Shown here: one piece after another, positions 10,882 through 19,195 of the stretch
How positions within the stretch are numbered: the first letter of the stretch is position 1
How the letters are laid out: the number at the start of each line of letters is the position of its first letter
Source of the DNA: UBA964 sp039799645
GTDB taxonomy: Bacteria; Pseudomonadota; Gammaproteobacteria; Steroidobacterales; Steroidobacteraceae
Length of the DNA stretch: 64,000 nt
Direction of reading: 5' to 3'
NCBI GenBank assembly: GCA_039799645.1
Contig: JBDLSG010000022.1
Span: forward strand, 1 to 64,000
Made by a program: the position numbers and the translations under genes
Notes under the pieces: generated by a model
The model's input: the letters and a program-made list of their open reading frames with translations, nothing else
Told to the model about the DNA's origin: nothing
The model's database searches: none

Positions 10882-12912
10882 ATGTTCAAGAAAATCCTGA
10901 TCGCCAATCGTGGTGAAATCGCCTGTCGTGTCATTAAGACAGCGCGAAGAATGGGTATCAAGACGGTTGCGGTGTATTCAGAAGCGGACCGTGACGCGCG
11001 TCATGTCGAGTTAGCCGACGAAGCCGTCTTGTTGGGTCCGGCGCCATCGCGCGAGTCGTATTTGGTCGCCGACAAGATCATTGCTGCTTGCAAACACACC
11101 GGCGCAGAAGCCGTCCATCCGGGTTATGGCTTCTTATCGGAAAACGCCGAGTTTGCGCGGCGTGTTGAAGACGAGGGCATTATCTTCATCGGCCCGAAGA
11201 CCGCTTCGATCGCCGCTATGGGCGACAAAATTGCGTCCAAGGAATTGGCGGCAAAAGCCAAGGTGAACACCATTCCGGGCTACAACAGCCCAATCGAGTC
11301 AGCTGAGAAAGCGGTCGAGATTGCAAAGGGTATTGGGTACCCCGTAATGATCAAGGCCAGCGCCGGCGGCGGTGGTAAAGGCTTGCGCGTAGCTTGGAAT
11401 GATAAAGAAGCTTTCGATGGCTTCACTTCCTGTCGCAACGAAGCGCGTAACAGCTTCGGTGACGACCGCGTCTTCATCGAAAAGTTTGTTGAAGAGCCCC
11501 GCCACATCGAGATCCAGGTACTGGGTGATGGTCACGGCAACTGCGTGTATTTGTGGGAGCGTGAGTGCTCGATCCAACGTCGACACCAGAAGGTGATCGA
11601 AGAGGCGCCGAGCCCCTTCCTCGACGACAAGACTCGCAAGGCCATGGGCGAACAGGCGGTGGCCTTGGCCAAGGCCGTGAACTACCAAAGCGCCGGTACC
11701 GTCGAGTTCGTGGTTGGCAAAGACAAGAGCTTCTATTTTCTGGAGATGAACACTCGACTGCAGGTCGAGCACCCGGTGACGGAGTGCATCACGGGTCTCG
11801 ATCTCGTCGAGCAGATGATTCGAGTGGCAGCCGGCGAGAAGTTGGCTTTCAAGCAAAGCGAAATCGCGCGCAATGGGTGGGCGATCGAGTGCCGCATCAA
11901 TGCCGAGGATCCGTATCGAAACTTCCTGCCCTCGACCGGAAGACTCGTCAAATATCGACCACCCGAGCAGAACATGGAAGCATCGCAACCCGTCCCGCAA
12001 GGTGGGGGTGTGCGTGTCGACACCGGCGTTTACGAAGGTGGCGAGATCCCGATGTTTTACGACTCGATGATCGCCAAGCTGATCACGCATGGGCGTGATC
12101 GTAACGAGGCGATCGCGCGGATGCGCGAGGCTTTGAATGGTTTCGTGATTCGCGGCATTTCTAGCAACATTCCATTTCAAGCGGCCTTGCTTGCACACCC
12201 GAAGTTCGTCGCCGGTGACTTCAATACCGGTTTCATCGCCGAGCACTATCCAAAAGGCTTTTCAGCGAGCAGCGTGGCTCACGAGCAGGCCGGCTTCTTG
12301 TTGGCATTGGCGGCAGTGTCACATCGCCGCTCGCGTGAACGTGCGGCGACCTTAACGGGCCAACGTCGTCATCGCGAGGTTCGGATCCGCGAGGATTTCA
12401 TCATCGTCTTGACCGACGAATCGGGTCGTCGTGATCAGATCCCGGTGACGGTGCGGCCGGTGGGTACCGCCTTCCATGTCACGATCGCCGGACAAACGCA
12501 CGAGGTTTCGTTCGAGGACAATCTGCGCGACATCGCCGTGCACGGTAGTTTCGACGGGCGCACCTTCTGTGCTCAAATCGAACGAGTTGGACTCGGTTAT
12601 CGCATTTCTCACAATGGCGCATCGCTGTTTGCTCGAGTTTTCTCGCCCCGTCAGGCCGAACTCGAAGCCTTGATGCCTTTCAAGGCACCGCCCGATTTGT
12701 CGAAGGTGTTGTTGTCGCCCATGCCTGGCTTACTGGTCGATGTCGCAGTACAACCAGGGCAGACGGTCCGAGCCGGTGAAAAGCTTGCTGCGATCGAGGC
12801 GATGAAGATGGAAAACATCCTGTTCGCTACACAGGACTGCGTCGTGACTGAGGTGGTTGCAAAGAAAGGCGATAGTCTCGCGGTCGATCAAGTCATCATG
12901 CGGTTCGAGTGA
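10882..12912 (+). CDS. pccA: Propionyl/acetyl-CoA carboxylase alpha subunit (biotin carboxylase plus BCCP)
   Basis: 676 residues with a good SD (GAAGGAG). N-terminal biotin carboxylase domain: KILIANRGEIACRVIKTA, ATP-grasp loop KASAGGGGKGLR, EMNTRLQVEHPVTE. Middle BT-type region about 500-600. C-terminal biotinyl domain with EAMKMEN, the biotin-bearing lysine being K642. It carboxylates biotin with ATP and bicarbonate for transfer by the beta subunit to propionyl-CoA, giving (S)-methylmalonyl-CoA. It starts 24 bases after the pccB stop. Length and domains are complete, unlike the broken pccB upstream. Confidence 0.96.
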   Translation: MFKKILIANRGEIACRVIKTARRMGIKTVAVYSEADRDARHVELADEAVLLGPAPSRESYLVADKIIAACKHTGAEAVHPGYGFLSENAEFARRVEDEGIIFIGPKTASIAAMGDKIASKELAAKAKVNTIPGYNSPIESAEKAVEIAKGIGYPVMIKASAGGGGKGLRVAWNDKEAFDGFTSCRNEARNSFGDDRVFIEKFVEEPRHIEIQVLGDGHGNCVYLWERECSIQRRHQKVIEEAPSPFLDDKTRKAMGEQAVALAKAVNYQSAGTVEFVVGKDKSFYFLEMNTRLQVEHPVTECITGLDLVEQMIRVAAGEKLAFKQSEIARNGWAIECRINAEDPYRNFLPSTGRLVKYRPPEQNMEASQPVPQGGGVRVDTGVYEGGEIPMFYDSMIAKLITHGRDRNEAIARMREALNGFVIRGISSNIPFQAALLAHPKFVAGDFNTGFIAEHYPKGFSASSVAHEQAGFLLALAAVSHRRSRERAATLTGQRRHREVRIREDFIIVLTDESGRRDQIPVTVRPVGTAFHVTIAGQTHEVSFEDNLRDIAVHGSFDGRTFCAQIERVGLGYRISHNGASLFARVFSPRQAELEALMPFKAPPDLSKVLLSPMPGLLVDVAVQPGQTVRAGEKLAAIEAMKMENILFATQDCVVTEVVAKKGDSLAVDQVIMRFE

Positions 12913-12923
12913 GGACATTCACG

Positions 12924-13397
12924 ATGTCGCAGTCAGTGAATCGACCATTTCGCGTTCTCGGTATCCAGCAAGTTGCCATCGGTGGGCCAGACAAGCAGCG
13001 GCTCAAGACGCTGTGGGTCGATATGTTGGGACTCGATGTGACAGGTAACTTCGTCAGCGAGCGTGAGAACGTAGACGAAGATATTTGTGCAATGGGACGT
13101 GGAGCTCATGTGGTGGAGGTCGATTTGATGCAGCCGCTCGACCCGAACAAGAAGCCTGCGGTACATCAGACACCACTCAACCATATCGGTCTGTGGATTG
13201 ACGATCTGCCCAAGGCAGTCGAGTGGCTAACCGATAGAGGGGTGCGTTTCGCGCCGGGCGGCATCCGCAAGGGCGCTGCCGGTCACGACATTTGCTTTCT
13301 GCATCCGAAGTCGAACGAAGAGTTCCCGATTGCCGGTGAGGGCGTGTTGATCGAGCTCGTTCAGGCACCGCCCGAGGTTATCGCTGCCTTGCGTTGA
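12924..13397 (+). CDS. VOC-family protein, probable methylmalonyl-CoA epimerase
   Basis: 157 residues from ATG 12924 with GAGGA eight bases upstream; GTG 12909 is less likely. The vicinal-oxygen-chelate fold shows paired modules with metal-ligand positions in VLGIQQVAIGG, LNHIGLWIDDL and VLIELVQA. In this cluster the expected missing step is epimerisation of (S)- to (R)-methylmalonyl-CoA, so that role is inferred from context. The sequence also resembles lactoylglutathione-lyase-like proteins. Its 3' end overlaps the convergent DAK2-DegV gene by 37 bases. Confidence 0.75.
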   Translation: MSQSVNRPFRVLGIQQVAIGGPDKQRLKTLWVDMLGLDVTGNFVSERENVDEDICAMGRGAHVVEVDLMQPLDPNKKPAVHQTPLNHIGLWIDDLPKAVEWLTDRGVRFAPGGIRKGAAGHDICFLHPKSNEEFPIAGEGVLIELVQAPPEVIAALR

Positions 13398-15217
13398 ACC
13401 GCAACGATCAGCGTCCCCGGCCCGCCGTGCACACCAACGGCGGGACTCATTTCGGTAACCTCCAGCCACTCGATGTGATCCGGATCAATCAGTCGTAGCA
13501 AATCTGCCTGTAACAGTTGCGCTTCTGTCGGTAGGTCACCATGTCCCACCAGTATGCGAAGTTTTTCGCCGGCTGCGAGTGTTCCGACCTGCTTTGCCAC
13601 GTGTCTAGCAAAGCGTTGGCGCAGATTGATCCTGCCGATGAGGCCACTGCCAGCGGCGATGCGCCCATCGGGATGGGTATGCAGGATGACATTGAGACGC
13701 AGCCATTTAGCAATAGTGCCGACGATGGCGGGAATTCGACCGCCACGAACCGCGAACTTGATATCTTTGAGTAGCGCAAACGTCCGCGTGTGCTCGAGTG
13801 CATCGCGAGCTGCTGCTGAAACATTATCCATATCGCCGCCAACCGCCGCTGCCTCTGCTGCAGCGATGGTGACGAGTCCTTGTCCGACCGATGCATTGCG
13901 ACTATCGATCGCGCGAATCGGCTTGCCTTCCGGTGATACGCGATCAGCCGCTTTTTTCGCAGCATCCCAGGTCCCGCTATGGCGGGCGGTCAGATTCACG
14001 GACACCACGCCTTCGTAGTGGGACGCTAAAAATTCGAACATACGGCGAAAATCGCCCGGTGGCGGTTGTGACGTCTTGGGATGCTCCGGGTTCACAACGA
14101 GTTCTCGATAAAATTCGCTCGGCGTCATGCTGACTTTATCGAGATAGGACCGACCGCCAAACTGAATTCGTACTGGCACCATCATGATGCCGAGCCGCTC
14201 TACGAACGAATCCGGTATATCGGCACCCGAATCAGTCACGATAGCGATCTTTTGGGTTCGTTTGTGATGTGCTGCTGATTGCTGCAGTTGCATATCATCG
14301 GCCTTCTGGGCCGATACGACGCCGTAGTTTGCTGCCAGACGAAACACATCATCGGGCGTGTTGGTGTGAATATGAATTCGAGCTTTGTGTTTGTTACCGC
14401 TGATGACAAGGCTTGCGCCTCTTTCGGCAAACTGTTCTCGAAGTTGACGGAGATCAAGTTGATCATCGCCACTCGTCGTGATCAAACACTCTGTGCAATA
14501 ACGAAAATTCTGATCGACTGATACGCTGCCGGCATCGGCCATAGGCTCGTCGCCGATGTGCAGAGGAGCAACCACCGGGCCCACCTCACCGGTTTCTAGG
14601 AAACGCCGCATGCCTTCGAGCACTTCGACGAATCCGAGCGCGCCCGCATCGACGACGTTGGCGATGCGCAGCTCATCCAATTGCGATCGGGTGGCTTCCA
14701 GACTGGTGCGAACACGAATCAACGCTGCAGAGAACAGTTCGCCGAAGTTCCGCGACTGACCGAGTGTGGCTTCGGATGCCTGCGCGAACTCGCGTAATAC
14801 CGTCAGAATGGTCCCCTCGCGTGGCTGACTCAGCGCATCGCGTGCGTAAACCGATCCTTTATTTACGGCAATGACAAACTCGCGACGACCGAGTCGAGCG
14901 AGATGGCCCGCGCCATCACCAAGGCCCAATAAAAATTGCGCAAGGATGGCACCGGAGTTGCCGCGGGCGCCATCGAGCGCGGCATCGGCAGCCCGGACAA
15001 GCAGGGTGCCGGCATGGGGTTCGGGTGCTCGATCGATCGCTGCCAGTACGGCACTCAAGGTCATCGACATATTCGTACCCGTGTCACCGTCAGGCACAGG
15101 AAATACGTTGATCTTGTTGATGTGGTCGGTGCACTCGAACAGGCGATATATTCCGGCGCGCAGCGCGTTTGCCAGTTGTAGTCCATCGAGTTCATCGATT
15201 GCGATCGCTTGAGTCAT
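13361..15217 (-). CDS. FakA-FakB fusion: DAK2 kinase domain, middle domain and DegV fatty-acid-binding domain
   Basis: 618 residues. About 1-205 is a DhaL/DAK2 domain (HINKINVFPVPDGDTGTNM, ARGNSGAILAQFLLG), the ATP-binding half of fatty acid kinase. About 230-310 matches the FakA middle domain (FRYCTECLI, HIHTNTPDDV). About 325-612 is DegV/FakB (IAIVTDSGADIPDSF, TSQPPPGDF, VVSVNLTARHSGTW, VHGGPGTLIVAV), which in FakB holds the fatty acid for phosphorylation. In Firmicutes these are separate proteins; here kinase and acyl-carrier are one chain. Start and upstream gspB stop share one base (TAATG), so the two are translationally coupled. Function as an acyl-phosphate-forming kinase is inferred. 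Confidence 0.85.
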   Translation of the reverse strand: MTQAIAIDELDGLQLANALRAGIYRLFECTDHINKINVFPVPDGDTGTNMSMTLSAVLAAIDRAPEPHAGTLLVRAADAALDGARGNSGAILAQFLLGLGDGAGHLARLGRREFVIAVNKGSVYARDALSQPREGTILTVLREFAQASEATLGQSRNFGELFSAALIRVRTSLEATRSQLDELRIANVVDAGALGFVEVLEGMRRFLETGEVGPVVAPLHIGDEPMADAGSVSVDQNFRYCTECLITTSGDDQLDLRQLREQFAERGASLVISGNKHKARIHIHTNTPDDVFRLAANYGVVSAQKADDMQLQQSAAHHKRTQKIAIVTDSGADIPDSFVERLGIMMVPVRIQFGGRSYLDKVSMTPSEFYRELVVNPEHPKTSQPPPGDFRRMFEFLASHYEGVVSVNLTARHSGTWDAAKKAADRVSPEGKPIRAIDSRNASVGQGLVTIAAAEAAAVGGDMDNVSAAARDALEHTRTFALLKDIKFAVRGGRIPAIVGTIAKWLRLNVILHTHPDGRIAAGSGLIGRINLRQRFARHVAKQVGTLAAGEKLRILVGHGDLPTEAQLLQADLLRLIDPDHIEWLEVTEMSPAVGVHGGPGTLIVAVQRKAAITSGGA

Positions 15218-15816
15218 TATCGGCCTTCGATCGATACAGCAAACGAGGCGTTACCGTAAGACAAGACGACGCCTTCGGGTGTGATGGAGATTACATCGAG
15301 CCCCTCACGACTCGTGTCGCCTTCCCGCAGGCGTTCGCCGTTCAATAGCACGAAGCGCTTGATCGGATCGGCGTCGTATACATGCAGGTTCAGCGCCGCA
15401 GGCGGCAGGTTTGCGCCCGCTGCGAGCTGTTGATCGCGAGTAGGCACGGTTACGAGTGACTGGGACAAAGGCATCGATGTTGCGCTCTGCGCTGCCACGC
15501 TCGGCATGGGCGTGCTGTGTACTAACACCGGGGGCGCTGCGTTCGATGCCGCTGCCGCTGCCGGTGGTGTTGTCGTCGTCGACGAAGTGGCGACTGCAGG
15601 TGTTGTAGTTGCCTTTGGTGTCTCCGCTTCGATCGGCGGTTTCAGCAAGACGACGGCGAGAGCCGCGAGGTTCACCGCCAAGAGTCCGAGCAGTGCCCAG
15701 ACCCAAGCTGGAGTCCTGCCGCTTGAGCGCGGCACAGCCGTTGGCAGCGCCGACGGATTTTGTTGACGGAGCCGCTCTTCCTCAGATTTTTTCAGCGCAT
15801 CAAGAATGAAAGACAT
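15217..15816 (-). CDS. gspB: Type II secretion assembly protein GspB
   Basis: 199 residues. The N-terminus MSFILDALKKSEEERLRQQ is the family signature, then one membrane helix (about 36-60), a long Ala/Thr/Pro-rich periplasmic linker (about 65-140), and the C-terminal domain (ALNLHVYDADPIKRFVLLNGERLREGD, SITPEGVVLSYG) of the T2SSB family. GspB, usually with the ATPase GspA, helps insert the GspD secretin through the cell wall. No gspA or other secretion gene is next to it here; instead it is coupled to the DAK2-DegV gene and lies near a divergent rhombosortase. Confidence 0.88.
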   Translation of the reverse strand: MSFILDALKKSEEERLRQQNPSALPTAVPRSSGRTPAWVWALLGLLAVNLAALAVVLLKPPIEAETPKATTTPAVATSSTTTTPPAAAAASNAAPPVLVHSTPMPSVAAQSATSMPLSQSLVTVPTRDQQLAAGANLPPAALNLHVYDADPIKRFVLLNGERLREGDTSREGLDVISITPEGVVLSYGNASFAVSIEGR

Positions 15817-15857
15817 GCGTACAAGACCGCAGAAATCCGCGGCGTCCCCCTTTCCAG

Positions 15858-16646
15858 ATGCGAGTATTGCATGGTCCGAGGCCGCGCGGCATAGTCGCGC
15901 GCATCGTGCCTACCGTTGGCTCATCTTGGCTCGCACTATCTCCGCACTCTCTCGGCTCCGTTACGGCGCTCGTTCCGAGGGAAGACTGTCATCTGTGGTT
16001 GACTGACCTAGACCGATGGGACAGCTCCAGTGACGAGCATCGAGAATGTCTCGATCCACTTGATTGGGAGCGAGCAAGACGTAAGCCGGAGGGGATTTCC
16101 CGCGAGCGCTTCATCCGCTCTCGTATGGTACTGCGGCGGATTCTGGCCAGCCTGTTGGATCAGCGGCCGATTGAGCTGCACTTCGAGTCAGACGCGCATG
16201 GGAAGCCCGCGCTCAAACCGCCTTATCAGCATTGTCACTTCAATCTCAGTCATAGCGGCGCGTTATTACTCGTCGGCGTCAGCATGCGTGCGAGCATCGG
16301 CGTGGATATCGAAGTGCCGCGATCTGTGCCGCGCGCCTCGCAACTCGCTAAACGCGTCTTCACCGCTGATGAGCAAGCGCTGCTGCGCCAAGCGGAAGTA
16401 GTGTCGGAATCCGCGCGGGATGAGGTCTTTTTGAAAATCTGGACGCGCAAGGAAGCCTATTTAAAGTGTCGCGGCGATGGATTCACGATGCCGGCGCGAG
16501 ACTTTGCCGTTGGTATTAAAGGATCGACGAAGATCGCCGACGTCGACATTCGCAGTCTCGATCTACCATCGCCAGGATATGCGGCGCTCGCGAGTGCTAC
16601 ACCCGTCAGTCACACACACCGATATCATTTGTGTCCCGACGAATAG
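15858..16646 (+). CDS. 4'-phosphopantetheinyl transferase, Sfp type
   Basis: Up to 262 residues. The start is uncertain: ATG 15858 gives an unlikely Arg/Pro-rich N-terminus and GTG 15906 is an alternative. Recognisable sequence begins at CHLWLTDLDR. Key motifs are FNLSHSG, GVDIEVPR (magnesium-binding Asp/Glu) and FLKIWTRKEAYLKCRGDGF (WxxKEA core). The enzyme moves phosphopantetheine from CoA to acyl- or peptidyl-carrier proteins. No polyketide or NRPS gene is in the window, so it may serve a carrier elsewhere. Its end overlaps the rhombosortase gene by 16 bases. Confidence 0.88.
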   Translation: MRVLHGPRPRGIVARIVPTVGSSWLALSPHSLGSVTALVPREDCHLWLTDLDRWDSSSDEHRECLDPLDWERARRKPEGISRERFIRSRMVLRRILASLLDQRPIELHFESDAHGKPALKPPYQHCHFNLSHSGALLLVGVSMRASIGVDIEVPRSVPRASQLAKRVFTADEQALLRQAEVVSESARDEVFLKIWTRKEAYLKCRGDGFTMPARDFAVGIKGSTKIADVDIRSLDLPSPGYAALASATPVSHTHRYHLCPDE

Positions 16647-17212
16647 ATCTCGCGATCGCAGGCTTGATTGCGATCAGTTTCCTTGTGGGTGGGCTTATCC
16701 CTGAGCCGATTCGCGAGTTGCTACGCTGGTCTCGAGAGGCGCCCCCCATCGAATGGCTCTGGCGCAGTTGGTGCGCTCATTGGTTACATCTTGATTTAAC
16801 TCACGCGCTGCTAAACGTAGCAGGATTCGGCTTGGTTCTCGCTTGGCTATCCAACGCCTTGACCAAGAAGGGTTGGGTGATCGTATCGGCCGTCGCGATC
16901 CTTTCCATTGATTTAGGTTTGTGGTGGCTGACGAACTTCGAGTGGTACGTCGGATCATCTGCTCTGATTCACTCGATCGCTGCCGCAGGTATCGCTATCC
17001 GCGTGGCTGACGGCGAATGGTTTGCGTTCGTAGCTGCACTCGCCGGCTTGCTGAAATTAGCTTTTGAACAACTTTCAGATACAGGCGCTTCACTCAGTGG
17101 TATACCCATTGCGACCGATGCGCATCTTTTTGGAGCGATGTCGGGGGTGATCTGCGGATTAATCTTCGCGTCGACGGGATGGTGTCGACCGCGTTCGATC
17201 GCTCTTTCTTAA
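16631..17212 (+). CDS. rrtA: Rhombosortase (rhomboid-family intramembrane serine protease)
   Basis: 193 residues, GTG start inside the previous gene. About six membrane helices. HLDLTHALLN (His58, Asn62) and WYVGSSALIH match the small rhomboid layout, with Ser110 as the expected nucleophile and His165 in DAHLFGAMSG as its partner. Rhombosortases trim GlyGly-CTERM tails from proteins sent through type II secretion. The residue after the nucleophile is Ala rather than the common Gly, and the following His-Gly is His-Ser. No GlyGly-CTERM substrate is seen in the window. Its 3' end overlaps dinB by 54 bases. Confidence 0.75.
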   Translation: MSRRIDLAIAGLIAISFLVGGLIPEPIRELLRWSREAPPIEWLWRSWCAHWLHLDLTHALLNVAGFGLVLAWLSNALTKKGWVIVSAVAILSIDLGLWWLTNFEWYVGSSALIHSIAAAGIAIRVADGEWFAFVAALAGLLKLAFEQLSDTGASLSGIPIATDAHLFGAMSGVICGLIFASTGWCRPRSIALS

Positions 17213-18367
17213 GAGTCCACTCGCGCGAGAGACGGCGATATTCCCGAACTTCTGACGAATAGCATCGACGGTCGTATCGATGGGGGAGATCGGTGCACCT
17301 AGGTCTGAAAACAGATCTGGCTGTTCATTGGCGCCGAATTCCGAAGTGGTCACTCCTAGTAGCCGTATCTTTGTATGCGGATTTTCACGTAGAAACGCAC
17401 GCAGTAGATCGGTTGCCGTAGTCATCACGAGACGGGTTTCATCGGTTGCAGCGGCGAGCGTTTTTTGGCGACTGAACGTAACAAAATCAGCACGGCGTAC
17501 TTTGATACCCACACATCGCGCGCGCAAACCTTTGCGACGTAGTCTGGCGCTGACCTTATCGCTGAGCGCACTGATTTCCGCAAACATTTCGCGTTCATCA
17601 GTGAGATCGTTCGAATAAGTCTGTTCGTTACTGACCGACTTCTCATCGTGGTCAGGCTCGACCGCTCTATCATCAATACCGTTTGCTCGAGCGCGCCAGT
17701 ACGATGCATGTCGGCCGAACGATCGATCCATTTGAGTGTTCGTTGCTCTTTGCAGATCGCCGATGGTCTTGATGCCAACGGCAAGCAATTCATCGCCCTT
17801 CTTGCGACCAAGTCCCGGAAGACGTTTGACTGAGAGCGGGCCGAGTATTTGGGGTATGCGGTCGGGATCAACGACCGTGAGGCCGTCCGGTTTATCGAGA
17901 TCAGAGGCAATCTTGGCAACGAGCTTGTTAGGTGCAACACCCACGGATGCGTTGAGTCCGGTGCGCTCTCGTATCAAGCGCTTAATATCTCGAGCGATTG
18001 AGATCGCATCACCTTTTAAAGCGAGACTCGCAGTGACATCGAGATAAGCTTCGTCGAGAGACAGGCCCTCTACTAGGGGCGTGAATTCGTTGAATATCTC
18101 GAAGATCTGCGCGGACACTTCCGCATATCGCGCCATTCGTGGTCGTACGCAAACAGCCTCTGGACATAGCTGCAGGGCACGACTCACCGGCATGGCAGAT
18201 CGCACACCGAAGGCTCGCACCTCGTAGCTGGCTGCTGCGACTACGCCACGACCACTCGTGCCGCCCACGATCAGGGGTTTGCCACGTAACTCGGGATGAT
18301 CGTTCTGTTCGACGGACGCATAGAACGCATCCATATCGACATGCAGAATCGAGCGAGTGCCTCTCAC
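17159..18367 (-). CDS. dinB: DNA polymerase IV
   Basis: 402 residues from GTG 18367. Y-family palm motifs: ILHVDMDAFYASVEQ (Asp11 and Asp13 region), AASYEVRAFGVRSAMP, and the second metal site SLDEAYLDVT. Helix-hairpin-helix VKRLPGLGRKKGDELLAVGI and the little-finger domain (MFAEISALSDKVSARLRRKG) follow. It carries out error-prone translesion synthesis. It is about 50 residues longer than E. coli Pol IV, the extra being a basic C-terminal tail. It lies 6 bases after the DUF3667 gene in the fadE transcription unit, and I see no LexA-type CTGT-N8-ACAG box just upstream. Confidence 0.95.
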   Translation of the reverse strand: MRGTRSILHVDMDAFYASVEQNDHPELRGKPLIVGGTSGRGVVAAASYEVRAFGVRSAMPVSRALQLCPEAVCVRPRMARYAEVSAQIFEIFNEFTPLVEGLSLDEAYLDVTASLALKGDAISIARDIKRLIRERTGLNASVGVAPNKLVAKIASDLDKPDGLTVVDPDRIPQILGPLSVKRLPGLGRKKGDELLAVGIKTIGDLQRATNTQMDRSFGRHASYWRARANGIDDRAVEPDHDEKSVSNEQTYSNDLTDEREMFAEISALSDKVSARLRRKGLRARCVGIKVRRADFVTFSRQKTLAAATDETRLVMTTATDLLRAFLRENPHTKIRLLGVTTSEFGANEQPDLFSDLGAPISPIDTTVDAIRQKFGNIAVSRASGLLRKSDRTRSTPSRRRED

Positions 18368-18373
18368 GCCTAC

Positions 18374-19195
18374 TCAACCTGCGAGCAGTGACACGAAGCC
18401 GGTCAATATCAAGACGGTCAAGGCCAGAACCCAGTAGATGAGACCTAACGTTACGAACAGCCATAAAGTCTTCGCAAGACTCTTGTCGTAGAACACACGT
18501 AGTCCGCGCCAGCAATACCATGTGAGATAGACAAAGATGGCTCCACTCAACCAGCCACCGACGGCGATGGGCAGGACATAAGCTGCAAGCGAATCGAGCA
18601 CTAAGACCGCGAAGATGGCGCTGTGATTGTGGATCAGAAAGAGCAGATGCTCGGCATACAGCCGTCGCGGACTCCAGAAAAATAACATCATCAGCACCGC
18701 GAAAGCGGGCAGCAAAACGAACATGGCTTTGGGTGCGTTGCGCTGAAAATTCTCGACAAGTTTGGCGCCGTTATCCGCCTTCATTCGTTCGCATGCCGCT
18801 CGAAATCGCGGTTGGAGAAAATCTGCGAAAGGCCCCTCGACTTGCCATTCGCAAAATCGATTCTCCGTAGTCGTATCGAGTTCGATGGGTTTATGGCGAG
18901 TCTCGTTTGCTGGTGGTAACGAGGCCAGCAAGAAAAAGACGACGCTGATGATCAGATAAAGACGAATGGGCGGCAGATAAGCATTGCGTCGACCCGCAAA
19001 ATACTCGCGTGTCAGTAAGCCTGGCTTGATCATCAAGTAACGCAACGTGATCCACAGTCGTGAGTCTGCGTGTGTCAGTGTTTCGACCGTCTCTTCGAGC
19101 AAGTGCGCGACAGTCGGCCGCTTTGTGATATGCCGCTGCCCGCAACTGGCGCAGAACGCGCCAGTCAGCGGGGCATTACAGTTCAGACAATTCAC
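18374..19195 (-). CDS. DUF3667 membrane protein with N-terminal zinc ribbon
   Basis: 273 residues. The first 20 residues hold two CxxC pairs (CLNC, CASC) typical of a short zinc ribbon, followed by the DUF3667 signature (TRWITLRYL-like sequence SRLWITLRYLMIKPGLLTREYFAGRRNAYLPP is split here only for reference to its start LWITLRYL and end RNAYLPP). About five membrane helices follow. The function of the family is unknown. It overlaps fadE upstream by ATGA and is followed after 6 bases by dinB. Confidence 0.8.
   Translation of the reverse strand: MNCLNCNAPLTGAFCASCGQRHITKRPTVAHLLEETVETLTHADSRLWITLRYLMIKPGLLTREYFAGRRNAYLPPIRLYLIISVVFFLLASLPPANETRHKPIELDTTTENRFCEWQVEGPFADFLQPRFRAACERMKADNGAKLVENFQRNAPKAMFVLLPAFAVLMMLFFWSPRRLYAEHLLFLIHNHSAIFAVLVLDSLAAYVLPIAVGGWLSGAIFVYLTWYCWRGLRVFYDKSLAKTLWLFVTLGLIYWVLALTVLILTGFVSLLAG

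Noticed and set aside
11299..12246. Long minus-strand ORF (315 codons) inside pccA
   Set aside because: Antisense shadow of a strongly conserved gene, His/Arg-rich composition, no recognisable motif.
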